Positions 7,790 through 15,497 of a stretch of 24,889 bases of DNA are shown here, piece after piece. Numbering within the stretch: the first letter of the stretch is position 1; every line of letters begins with the position of its first letter. The notes under the pieces are model-generated. The model was not told the origin of the DNA and did not search any database. It saw only the letters and a list, made by a program, of their open reading frames with translations. This DNA comes from SZUA-430 sp046153995 (GTDB lineage: Bacteria > Pseudomonadota > Alphaproteobacteria > Micropepsales > Micropepsaceae). The stretch covers positions 1-24,889 of the forward strand of contig JBJXEH010000297.1 of NCBI GenBank assembly GCA_046153995.1, in the 5' to 3' direction. The translations under genes were made by a program, and so were the position numbers.

Positions 7790-9871
7790 ATGGGTATCAA
7801 CGTCAACCGCCGTACGATGTTGTTCGGCGCGGGTGCTGCGACTGCTTTCGCGTTGGGCGCCGGTGCGTGGACGATGGCTGCGCGGGCCGCTGCAGGCAAT
7901 GCCGGTATCGGCACATGGGGCGTCGATCTTACGGCGATGGACAAGTCGATCGCCCCTGGCGACGACTTCTTCCGCCATGTCGGCGGCACATGGATGAAGA
8001 ACACGCAGATCCCGGCGGACCGTTCGCGCTGGGGTTCGTTCAACATCCTGGCCGCGAAGTCGGAAGACGACGTCAAGGCCGCGCTTGACGACGCGCGCGC
8101 GAAGAGCCCGCGTGCGGGCAGCGTGGAACGCATGGCGCTCGACTACTACGAAGGGTTCAACGACATCGCCGCGATCGATGCTAAGGGGCTCGCGCCCGCG
8201 AAGGCAGACCTCGATCGCATCGCCGCCGTGCAGACGCACGAGGAGCTGGTCGCGCTGTTGTCGGGGCCGCAGTTCCGTGCGAATGCGCCGGTCGGCATGG
8301 GCGTTAATCTGGATGCGAAGCGGCCGGATACGTATGTCATCGGCGTCGGTCAATCGGGTCTCGGCATGCCGGACCGCGACTACTATTTGAAGGACGACGC
8401 GAAGTTCGCGGACACGCGTGCGAAGTACCGCGCTTATGTCGAGCAGATGTTGACGCTGGCGTCCTATGCAGATGCCGGGCCAAGCGCCGATGCAATTGTC
8501 GCGGTCGAGAAGCAGATCGCCGAGATTCACTGGCCGCGCGAAAAATCGCGCAACCGCGACCTGACGTACAATCCGAAGACGCGCGCGGAGCTGCTGGCGT
8601 TTGCGCCTGAGTTTCCGTGGGCAGCGGCGTTGGACGCATTTGGCGCGCCGAGCCACGACTTCTTCATCCTAACGCAGATCGACGCGATCCAGGCGTTGGC
8701 GAAGCTTTTCCGCGCGACGCCGGTTGCCGCTTGGCGGGCCTACGTCACGTTCCATTATCTGAACGGGCTTGCCGACGTTTTGCCGAAGGCGTTCGACGAC
8801 GCGGCGTTTGCGTTCAACGGCAAGGTCGTGACCGGCCAGCCGATGCAGCGCGAGCGCTGGAAGCGGGCGGTGACGCAGATGAGTGGCACGCCGTTCAACG
8901 CGCCGATGGGCGAGGCGGTGGGACAGCTTTATGTGAAGAAGAATTTTACGCCGGCCGCGAAAGCCGCGATGGCCAAGTTGGTCGAGAACTTGCGCGCCGC
9001 CTACAAGATTCGCATCGGTAAGCTGACGTGGATGTCGGAGGAAACCAAGCGGGCGGCGCTGACGAAGCTCGATAAGATCAACGTCAAGATCGGCTATCCC
9101 GACACGTGGCGCGACTATGCGACGCTTGATATCAAGCGCGACGACGCGTTCGGCAACCGTCTGCGCGAGCGTGCGTTTAATCGCGCGCGCGACGTGGCGC
9201 GCCTGGCCAAGCCTGCCAACCGCAAAGAGTGGGGCATGGCGCCGCAAACGGTGAACGCCTACTACAGTTCGGTCTGGAACGAGATCGTGTTTCCGGCTGC
9301 GATCCTGCAACCACCGTTCTTCGATTTGAATGCGGACCCCGCCGTGAACTACGGCGGTATCGGCGCCGTCATCGGACATGAGATGGGCCACGGCTTCGAC
9401 GACCAGGGTTCGAAGTCCGACGGCGACGGCATCTTGCGCAAGTGGTGGAACGCGGACGACGAGCGCCGCTTCAAGGAACTGGGCGACAAGCTTGCCGAGC
9501 AGTACTCCAAGTTCGAGGCGCTGCCCGGGTTGTTCGTCAACGGCCGGTTGACGTTGGGCGAGAACATCGGCGATTTGGGCGGGCTCAACGTCGCGCTCGA
9601 GGCGTACAAGATTTCGCTCGGCGGGAAAGAGCCGCCGGTGGTCGACGGCTACACCGGTATCCAGCGGTTCTTCTTAGGTTTCGCGCAGATTTGGCGCCAG
9701 CTGCAGCGCGAGGAAGCCTTGCGCAACCAAGTGGTCTCGGACTCCCACTCGCCCGGCGAATTCCGCGCAAACGGAACAGTGCGCAACATGGACGAATGGT
9801 ACGCCGCTTTCGCGGTGCCGGAGAGCGCGAAGCTTTATCTGCCGCCGGAGCAACGCATCAGGATTTGGTGA
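7790..9871 (+). CDS. M13 family (neprilysin/PepO-like) zinc metallopeptidase
   Basis: A 693-residue secreted endopeptidase acting on small peptides. The zinc site is complete: HEMGH at residues 530-534 gives both histidines and the catalytic glutamate, and GENIGD at 590-595 gives the third ligand E591 and D595. The upstream substrate-binding NAYYSSVWNEIVFPA and the terminal GTVRNMDEWYAAF are also family signatures. I chose the ATG at 7790 over an in-frame upstream start at 7736, because GAGGGG lies 9 nt before it and the protein then begins directly with an export signal. That signal contains a twin arginine (NRRTMLFG) followed by a hydrophobic stretch ending AARAAAG, so Tat export is plausible and Sec export is the alternative. 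The 3' end overlaps the convergent DLH gene by 14 nt. Confidence 0.95.
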   Translation: MGINVNRRTMLFGAGAATAFALGAGAWTMAARAAAGNAGIGTWGVDLTAMDKSIAPGDDFFRHVGGTWMKNTQIPADRSRWGSFNILAAKSEDDVKAALDDARAKSPRAGSVERMALDYYEGFNDIAAIDAKGLAPAKADLDRIAAVQTHEELVALLSGPQFRANAPVGMGVNLDAKRPDTYVIGVGQSGLGMPDRDYYLKDDAKFADTRAKYRAYVEQMLTLASYADAGPSADAIVAVEKQIAEIHWPREKSRNRDLTYNPKTRAELLAFAPEFPWAAALDAFGAPSHDFFILTQIDAIQALAKLFRATPVAAWRAYVTFHYLNGLADVLPKAFDDAAFAFNGKVVTGQPMQRERWKRAVTQMSGTPFNAPMGEAVGQLYVKKNFTPAAKAAMAKLVENLRAAYKIRIGKLTWMSEETKRAALTKLDKINVKIGYPDTWRDYATLDIKRDDAFGNRLRERAFNRARDVARLAKPANRKEWGMAPQTVNAYYSSVWNEIVFPAAILQPPFFDLNADPAVNYGGIGAVIGHEMGHGFDDQGSKSDGDGILRKWWNADDERRFKELGDKLAEQYSKFEALPGLFVNGRLTLGENIGDLGGLNVALEAYKISLGGKEPPVVDGYTGIQRFFLGFAQIWRQLQREEALRNQVVSDSHSPGEFRANGTVRNMDEWYAAFAVPESAKLYLPPEQRIRIW

Positions 9872-10595
9872 GGTTGCGAGCGAATAGCGCGAACAGCCGC
9901 TCCCAGTGCCGCTCGGCTGCTGGCTTGTCGTAGATGGGCCGGGCGGGAAACGCGAAGCCGTGTTCGGTATTGGGGTAGATCTCGACCTCTGCGTTCGTGC
10001 CCTTAAGGGCCTGACGCAGGGGCTCGACCTGGTCGAGCGGCATCCAGTGGTCGGTTTCGGCGCAGGCGAAATAGAGTTCGCCCTTCGCCTTGGCCGCCAC
10101 CGTGTGCGGGCTGTCGGGCTTGTCCGTGATTAGACGCACGCCGTAGATCGAGGCTGCGGCAGCGATGCGGTCCGGGTGACGGGCGGCTGCGTTGATCGCG
10201 AACTGGCCGCTCATGCAATAGCCGACAGTGCCAACCTTGCCTTTGCTTGCGGCCTTTTCGGTGGCGGCAAACGCGAGCAACGCGTCCGTATCGTCCATGA
10301 TTTTCGCAATCGTGAGTGAGGCCATCAGCTGCATCATGCGCGCGCGTTCCGGTGCTTGGCTGTCCATCGGAATGCGGCCGAGCTCCATCACGCCTTCGCG
10401 GTAGTAGAGGTTCGGCAGCATCACGTAGTAGCCCGTCGTCGCAAGGCGCCGCGCCATGTCGCGCAGCTCTTCGCGGATAGCGGGCGCGTCCATGTAGAAT
10501 AGGATCACGGGGTAAGGTCCGCCGCGTTCAGGATGCACGATGAACGTGCTCATGCGGCCGTCTTTCGTTTCGATGTCGAGCTGGCGTTCGTGCAT
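9858..10595 (-). CDS. Dienelactone hydrolase family protein
   Basis: A 245-residue cytoplasmic alpha/beta hydrolase of the DLH family. Its catalytic triad is readable: C127 in the nucleophile elbow GYCMSG, D182 in AETDHW and H212 in NTEHGF. Cysteine as nucleophile is the normal state in DLH proteins. Length fits the family, and no signal peptide is present. Classical members open dienelactone in chloroaromatic breakdown, but most genomic paralogues have unknown ester or lactone substrates, and no aromatic-degradation genes surround this one. It starts 15 nt after the lysoplasmalogenase stop, with a weak GCGAGAA before the ATG, so the two genes are probably co-transcribed. Confidence 0.9.
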   Translation of the reverse strand: MHERQLDIETKDGRMSTFIVHPERGGPYPVILFYMDAPAIREELRDMARRLATTGYYVMLPNLYYREGVMELGRIPMDSQAPERARMMQLMASLTIAKIMDDTDALLAFAATEKAASKGKVGTVGYCMSGQFAINAAARHPDRIAAAASIYGVRLITDKPDSPHTVAAKAKGELYFACAETDHWMPLDQVEPLRQALKGTNAEVEIYPNTEHGFAFPARPIYDKPAAERHWERLFALFARNLTKS

Positions 10596-10610
10596 TGGGG
10601 TTCTCGCTGG

Positions 10611-11300
10611 TCAAAGGATCAGGTTGAGGAAGCCTGCCACGATCATGAACTGCGCGGCGATGTAGGTGATCCAGACGGCTTCGTTGATGAACGGGAACGG
10701 GTTTAGGAACTTGCGCACGGCGATCAGCGAATCCGACACCGCAAATACGACGGCACCGGCGCCCAGAATCCACGATGCCTCGCGGATCGAGAGTGCGGCC
10801 GCAACCATCGCCATGATGACGGCGAAATAGGTGAACACGGGTATGCGCAGACGGCCGAGTTTCGGTGCGATGCTTGCGAGCAGCAATCCCGCTGCGGCGA
10901 GCGCAGCGACGATGCCTGCAATTGCGGCGCCGCTGGGATTGCCAGCGTACGGCAGAAACGCGATCAGATATGCGACATGCGCAGCGAGAAAGCTCGCGAG
11001 CCCCGGTACGAAGAAGCGCGATTGGTCTTTCAGCGCCAGGAAAAAGTCGCCGAGCGCCGAAAGTGCCAGCGCCAAGGCCAGCAAGAGCAACGCAAAAACC
11101 GGCGCATTCGGGGTACCCAGAAAGGTCAAGGGCAGGCTCGAAAGGGTGGCAATGGCGGCTGTCTTCACCGCCGTGCGCAGCGGCGACGCCGCGCCGTTCA
11201 ACAATCCCAGGTAAGCGACGGAAACGGCGAGCGCGAGTGCCACGACGCCTGCGCGCAATGCATCGAGCCCATCACCGCGCGCGAGAATCTCATCAAGCAT
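10611..11300 (-). CDS. YhhN/TMEM86 family integral membrane protein (lysoplasmalogenase-like)
   Basis: A 229-residue, almost entirely hydrophobic protein with about eight membrane helices. The conserved acidic signatures of YhhN/TMEM86 are present: SALGDFFLALKD early, and FAVSDSLIAVRKF late, with the conserved aspartates facing the helix bundle. Characterised members hydrolyse the vinyl-ether bond of lysoplasmalogens; bacterial homologues may act on other lysolipids, so the substrate is inferred. I placed the start at the ATG at 11300 because the in-frame extension upstream to 11375 is polar, cysteine/histidine-rich and unlike the family. No good ribosome-binding site is seen. It heads a likely two-gene operon with the DLH-family hydrolase and diverges from the TPR gene. 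Confidence 0.85.
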   Translation of the reverse strand: MLDEILARGDGLDALRAGVVALALAVSVAYLGLLNGAASPLRTAVKTAAIATLSSLPLTFLGTPNAPVFALLLLALALALSALGDFFLALKDQSRFFVPGLASFLAAHVAYLIAFLPYAGNPSGAAIAGIVAALAAAGLLLASIAPKLGRLRIPVFTYFAVIMAMVAAALSIREASWILGAGAVVFAVSDSLIAVRKFLNPFPFINEAVWITYIAAQFMIVAGFLNLIL

Positions 11301-11410
11301 GATGACAGTCGTAAACCATCCGCAGTGCGACCGGCAAAACTTGTGATGAACGGACACTTGAACGGCGCGCGCCACCCTGCGGTAATGAGGTTTGCGGGGT
11401 TCGAAGCACC

Positions 11411-12463
11411 ATGAAGACGAAGACAGCTATTGTTGCTTTTGCGGTTGTGTTCGCGCTGGTCGCCACGGACGCCGACGCAGCAAAGAAGCGCAAGAAGAAG
11501 TATCGCTCCGCACCCGCGCCGGTCACGTATGTCGAGCGCAACGACAACGTCGCGCTCTGCAACGGCGGGATGATGGTCACCGCCGACGACCAGATCAAAG
11601 GCTGCAGCGCGTTGATCAACTCGCGACTCAGCAACGAGCGGCGGGCGACGGCGTACTACAATCGCGGCAATGCATACGTCGGCAAGAGCGACTTCGCTCG
11701 CGCGGCGGCAGATTACACCGACGCGTTGAAGTACAAGCGCGACTACGCACAGGCCCTGTTCAACCGCGCCGTGGCGCAGCGCATCAGCGGCAATTCGCAA
11801 CTGGCGGTCACCGACTATACGTCGGTGATCTTGCTCACCCCCGGCGACGCCGATGCATTCGCCGGCCGCGGCATGAGCTACGCGCGCCTCGCCCAACACG
11901 AAAAGGCGGCAGCGGACTTCGATCAGGCGATCAAGCTGAAGCCCGATCACCTGACCGCCTTGACGCAACGCGGCCATCACTACGTGCGCACACAGCAATG
12001 GGCGCCTGCGATGGGCGACTACGGCCTGGCGCTGGCGATCCAGAAGGTCAACGTTGAGGCGCTTTATGGACGCGGTGTTGCAAGGGTCTATTCCGGCGAC
12101 GTCAAAGGCGGCCAAACCGACATGGCCCAGGCGCAGGCGTTCGACAGCGGCGTGATTGCGCGCATGACGACGCAAGGCATCCCGCCGCCGCAGATCACGG
12201 ATCGCGCACCAGCGGTAGCCGCCGCGACGCCGGCGCCGACCGCGCCTGCACAAGCCGGGCCCTTGACGGTCACACCTTCGACGGTCACCGCCGCACCTTC
12301 AGAGGTCGCCCCGCCGGTAGCTCCGTCAACGGTTGTTGCGCCGGCGTCAGTTCAACCAACGGCGGGTGGAGCCCCGGCGGCGCCCGCCGAGGCCGCGAAG
12401 CCGGCGGAGCGCCGCGGGTTCCTCGACGAAATCTTCGACGATCCGCAGCCGGCGAAACCGTAG
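11411..12463 (+). CDS. Exported tetratricopeptide-repeat protein
   Basis: A 350-residue protein. Residues 1-23 are a signal peptide ending ADA, and a basic run (KKRKKK) follows immediately. C50 and C65 bracket a short conserved segment (ALCNGGMM, then IKGCSALI) seen in many alphaproteobacterial periplasmic TPR proteins. Five TPR units occupy about residues 78-248; repeated cores are YYNRGNAYVGKSDFARAAAD, LFNRAVAQRISGNSQLAVTD and AFAGRGMSYARLAQHEKAAA. From about 260 to 335 the chain is rich in Pro, Ala, Val and Thr and probably disordered, and it ends in an acidic FLDEIFDD motif. It is likely a periplasmic scaffold with unknown partner. Its stop lies 3 bp from that of the convergent EF-hand gene. 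Confidence 0.85.
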   Translation: MKTKTAIVAFAVVFALVATDADAAKKRKKKYRSAPAPVTYVERNDNVALCNGGMMVTADDQIKGCSALINSRLSNERRATAYYNRGNAYVGKSDFARAAADYTDALKYKRDYAQALFNRAVAQRISGNSQLAVTDYTSVILLTPGDADAFAGRGMSYARLAQHEKAAADFDQAIKLKPDHLTALTQRGHHYVRTQQWAPAMGDYGLALAIQKVNVEALYGRGVARVYSGDVKGGQTDMAQAQAFDSGVIARMTTQGIPPPQITDRAPAVAAATPAPTAPAQAGPLTVTPSTVTAAPSEVAPPVAPSTVVAPASVQPTAGGAPAAPAEAAKPAERRGFLDEIFDDPQPAKP

Positions 12464-12466
12464 GTC

Positions 12467-12970
12467 TTAATTCGCGGGCGGCGCCGGTGGGACCGGCGGA
12501 ACCGGAGGTAAGGGCGCCACGCCCGGCGGTAGCGCAGGCATCGGCGGCACCGGCGGACGCATCTCGTCTTTCTCCAACGCGCCGTTCTTGTCGCGGTCCA
12601 TTTCGGCGAAGTGTTTTTCCGCGCGAGTCATGAACTCCTTGCGGCTGACCTTGCCGTCTTTGTTTTCGTCGGCGCCATCCGGACCGCGGCGCACGATGAC
12701 GACGCGCTTTTCGGTCTTGCCGTCGTTGAAAACCTGAACGTCGACGTCGTCGCCTTCCCGTTCCGGCGCGATCACCACGTGCGGGCCGTCCTTTTGCTGC
12801 CATGACGGGCCGCCGGGACCCATCGTCTTCTCTTCGACGACGGTTCCCTTGCCGTCCGTCACCGTGCAGGTGCAAACCTGCTTGCGCTCGACGCGCACTT
12901 CTTCTGCGGCGCTGGCCGCGGCTGATAGAACCACCATGGCGGATGCCGCCAACAACACTTGCGTTTTCAC
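12467..12970 (-). CDS. Periplasmic EF-hand calcium-binding protein with proline-rich tail
   Basis: A 167-residue protein. GTG at 12970 is preferred over an in-frame GTG at 12982 because GGAGGG lies just upstream of it and the product then starts MKTQVLLAAS, a clean signal peptide cut near ASA-AEE. Two canonical 12-residue EF-hand loops occur: 101-112 (DENKDGKVSRKE) and 125-136 (DRDKNGALEKDE), both with Asp at 1, Gly at 6 and Glu at 12, so Ca2+ binding is very likely. CTC at 33-35 could be redox-active. Residues 138-167 form a Pro/Val/Ala tail. The tail shares ten identical residues (PVPPVPPAPP) with the periplasmic part of the sensor kinase encoded next door. The gene is divergent from that two-component pair. 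Its role is unknown; calcium buffering or sensing in the envelope is the simplest inference. Confidence 0.85.
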   Translation of the reverse strand: MKTQVLLAASAMVVLSAAASAAEEVRVERKQVCTCTVTDGKGTVVEEKTMGPGGPSWQQKDGPHVVIAPEREGDDVDVQVFNDGKTEKRVVIVRRGPDGADENKDGKVSRKEFMTRAEKHFAEMDRDKNGALEKDEMRPPVPPMPALPPGVAPLPPVPPVPPAPPAN

Positions 12971-13084
12971 TTGTCCCTCCACTGAATGACGCGATTGCGT
13001 GGGCGAACCCTGCCCCGTGTTCGTTGCCGGAGTCTTGTCCGCGTTCGCACAAACTCGTGGCGAAAAGCGGCGCTAACGGCAAGC

Positions 13085-13099
13085 TGACAAACTTTGACA
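13085..13099 (+). promoter_or_regulatory. Direct repeat TGACA-N5-TGACA upstream of the response regulator
   Basis: Two TGACA copies are spaced one helical turn apart (start to start 10 bp), as OmpR-family regulators often prefer. The site lies in the 187-bp divergent region. The second copy is part of TTGACA (13094-13099), a perfect -35 hexamer, but no good -10 follows at 16-18 bp. It is a candidate autoregulatory site only. Confidence 0.3.
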
Positions 13100-13157
13100 C
13101 AGATTAACTCTGCTTCAGCTTGGCTCGCTTTGCTGCCTCTTGTATCTGATCCGCCAC

Positions 13158-13883
13158 ATGGCGGACGCCTTGCCCCACGTTCTGATCGTCGACGACCATC
13201 GCGATATCCGCGATGCGCTGTCACGCTATCTTCAGGACAACGGCTTGAAGGTGACGATGGCAGAGTCGGCCGCGTCGGCGCGGCGCGTGCTGGCGCAGCG
13301 CGAGGTCGACCTCATGGTGCTCGACATCATGATGCCGGGCGAAGACGGGCTTAGCCTTTGCCGCAGCGTGCGGGAGCATCGCGGCACGCCGGTGATCCTG
13401 CTCTCCGCACGGGCGGAGGAGTTGGACCGCATCGTGGGGCTGGAAGTGGGCGCCGACGACTACGTGACCAAGCCGTTCTCTCCGCGCGAGCTGCTGGCGC
13501 GCATTCACGCGGTCCTACGCCGCACGAACGAATTGCCGCCGGGGCAGCGGCCGCGCGGCGGGCAGCGGCTGCGTTTCGGCGCGTGGGTGCTGCACGGACC
13601 GGAGCGGCATGTTGTCGGCTCCGACGGCGTCGTCGTATCGCTCTCTTCGACGGAGTATGCACTGCTCGCGACGTTCGTCGAGCATCCGAACGTGGTGCTC
13701 ACACGCGATCAGTTGCTCGACCGCGTGAAGGGACGGTTCGCGGACGAGGTTTTCGACCGCTCGATCGACACGCAAATCAGCCGCTTGCGCCGCAAGCTTG
13801 AAGACGATCCGCGAAATCCGAAGCTGATCAAGACAGTGTGGGGCGCGGGCTACATCTTCGCGAGTACGGTGGAGGCGTTATGA
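13158..13883 (+). CDS. OmpR-family response regulator
   Basis: A 241-residue transcription factor of the receiver plus winged-helix type. In the receiver, the acidic pair D12-D13 (IVDDH), the phosphoacceptor D56 (LMVLDIMMPGEDG), the switch S83 (LLSAR) and K105 (YVTKPFSP) are all present. The C-terminal Trans_Reg_C domain starts near residue 125 and contains LSSTEYALLATFVEHPN and the recognition-helix region RSIDTQISRLRRKLEDDP, ending in KTVWGAGYIF. The ATG at 13158 puts the receiver 7 residues from the N terminus as usual. A TTG at 13140 is in frame, and neither start has a clear ribosome-binding site. The stop overlaps the kinase start in an ATGA, so the pair is coupled. Target genes are unknown; the divergent EF-hand gene is the obvious candidate. 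Confidence 0.95.
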   Translation: MADALPHVLIVDDHRDIRDALSRYLQDNGLKVTMAESAASARRVLAQREVDLMVLDIMMPGEDGLSLCRSVREHRGTPVILLSARAEELDRIVGLEVGADDYVTKPFSPRELLARIHAVLRRTNELPPGQRPRGGQRLRFGAWVLHGPERHVVGSDGVVVSLSSTEYALLATFVEHPNVVLTRDQLLDRVKGRFADEVFDRSIDTQISRLRRKLEDDPRNPKLIKTVWGAGYIFASTVEAL

Positions 13884-15430
13884 GTTGGCTCTCGCCGCGC
13901 ACGGTCCGAGGTTGGTTCGTGTTGATCGTGTTGGGCGCACTCGCGCTGTCGCAGCTGGCGTCGTTCGCGTTGCTTGCGGGGCAGCAGACGATTTTGCGGT
14001 CGGCGCTGCACGAGGCGGAGGCGTTCCGCCGTACGGCCGGCATCGTGGCGCTCGCCAAGGGGGCGAAGGCGGAGACGCTGAAGTCGATCGAGGATACGGC
14101 CAGCGGACCGTCGTTCCTCGTTGCCTTTGCCGGCAAACCGGCCGTCCCCGAGAAATCGCGCAACAGCGCTTTGAGCGAAGCCTTGGCGCGCGGCATTGGT
14201 AGCGAACCCGCAGCCGTGCGCGTCGCATGGGATGCGGCCGCCGGCATGTTCCAATTCCGGCGCGTCGAGCGCATCAGCGGCGGCGAGCGCACGGTCATCA
14301 TCACGCGCGGCGGCAGCGCGTTGGCGCCCGAAGCGGCGCAGCACGACGTCACCGTGACGATCCCCCATGTTCGCGTGCAGCCAAACATGGCGCCTGTACC
14401 GCCGGTGCCACCTGCCCCGCCCATGCCGCTGCCACCGCCTGGAGCGACAATGGAATGGGTCATTGGCCCCGGCCTTGATGAGGCAGGCAAGCCGCCGTCG
14501 CGGCTCGATATCTCTGTCGAGGTCGAACCGAAGCGCTGGCTCAACGTCTCAGCCATACCGCCCGCCGCGCCGTCCGTGATGTGGCCGATGATTTGGGCCG
14601 GTGCGCTTGCCGCCGTGCTGGTGGCGCTTGCTGCCGTGTGGGCTGCGGGCCGCGTGGCGCGCCCTATTGCGGGACTCACGGCTGCGGCTGAGCGCATGGG
14701 GCGCGGCGACGGTTTGGTGCTGGCGCCGGAAGAAGGGCCGCAAGATGTCAAAGCGGCGGCGAGCGCGTTCAACACGATGGCGGCGCGGCTCCGGCGCATG
14801 ATCGAAGATCAGCGCGCGTTGCTCAACGCCGTCGGGCACGATTTGCGTACGCCGATCGCGTCTTTGCGTATCCGCACCGAGCTTGTAAAGGACGCCGAAC
14901 TGCAGATGAAGATGCGCGGCTCGCTCGACGAGATGGAGCGCCTCACCGAAGCGACGCTTGCCGCCGCGCGTGGTGGCGAAAGCGGTGAGCCCACGCGGCC
15001 CGTCGATCTGCCGTCGCTGATCGAGGCGGTGTGCGACGACCTTGCCGATATGGGGAGCCCCGTTGCATTCGCGACGTTGCCCGCAGCCCGCACCGACGGC
15101 CGCGCCAGTGAACTCCGCCGCGCACTACGCAACCTCATCGAAAACGCCGTGCGCTATGGCGCCCGCGCGCATGTGTCTATGACGGTCGACGGCGGCTTTG
15201 CGTCGATCGCGGTTGACGACGAGGGGCCCGGTATTCCCGACGACAAGCTCGCCCACGTCATGAAGCCGTTCGTGCGCCTTGAAGAGTCCCGCAACGTCGA
15301 GACCGGCGGCCACGGCCTCGGCCTCACCATCGCCCGCGCCATCGCCGAACGCCACGCGGGCGAGCTGCTGTTGGTCAACCGCACCGAGGGTGGGCTTAGA
15401 GCCACGCTGCGGTTGCCGTTGGCAAAGTGA
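13880..15430 (+). CDS. Sensor histidine kinase with proline-rich periplasmic domain
   Basis: A 516-residue EnvZ-type kinase, partner of the preceding regulator. TM1 is about 12-34, the periplasmic sensor about 35-232, and TM2 about 234-256, followed by HAMP (VARPIAGLT onward, about 258-310). The phosphoacceptor is H320 (VGHDLRTP). The ATPase domain has the N box (LRNLIENAVRYG, N418 and N422), G1 DEGPG at 447-451 and G2 GGHGLGL at 476-482, so it should be active. The sensor matches no fold I recognise; residues 172-187 are Pro-rich and 172-181 are identical to part of the tail of the EF-hand protein. ATG at 13880 overlaps the upstream TGA, and GGAGG at 13871-13875 supports it. The signal sensed is unknown. 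Confidence 0.93.
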   Translation: MSWLSPRTVRGWFVLIVLGALALSQLASFALLAGQQTILRSALHEAEAFRRTAGIVALAKGAKAETLKSIEDTASGPSFLVAFAGKPAVPEKSRNSALSEALARGIGSEPAAVRVAWDAAAGMFQFRRVERISGGERTVIITRGGSALAPEAAQHDVTVTIPHVRVQPNMAPVPPVPPAPPMPLPPPGATMEWVIGPGLDEAGKPPSRLDISVEVEPKRWLNVSAIPPAAPSVMWPMIWAGALAAVLVALAAVWAAGRVARPIAGLTAAAERMGRGDGLVLAPEEGPQDVKAAASAFNTMAARLRRMIEDQRALLNAVGHDLRTPIASLRIRTELVKDAELQMKMRGSLDEMERLTEATLAAARGGESGEPTRPVDLPSLIEAVCDDLADMGSPVAFATLPAARTDGRASELRRALRNLIENAVRYGARAHVSMTVDGGFASIAVDDEGPGIPDDKLAHVMKPFVRLEESRNVETGGHGLGLTIARAIAERHAGELLLVNRTEGGLRATLRLPLAK

Positions 15431-15445
15431 TTTTGTGCCAAGGCT

Positions 15446-15462
15446 TGGCGTCTTGGCGTGAA
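15446..15462 (+). repeat. Copy 1 of a 17-bp dispersed repeat
   Basis: TGGCGTCTTGGCGTGAA occurs here and, inverted, at 19886-19902. It sits in the gap between the kinase and the acyl-CoA synthetase gene. It lies within a region that can also fold: GCCAAG-G-CTTGGC at 15437-15449, and outer arms GTGCCA 15435-15440 with TGGCAC 15465-15470. Confidence 0.6.
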
Positions 15463-15497
15463 CCTGGCACGATCCTGCACAACACAAAGGTGAGGAC

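Noticed and set aside
12971..13157. Full sigma-70 promoter using TTGACA at 13094
   Set aside because: The -35 is perfect but no acceptable -10 hexamer lies 16-18 bp downstream, so only the direct repeat is reported.
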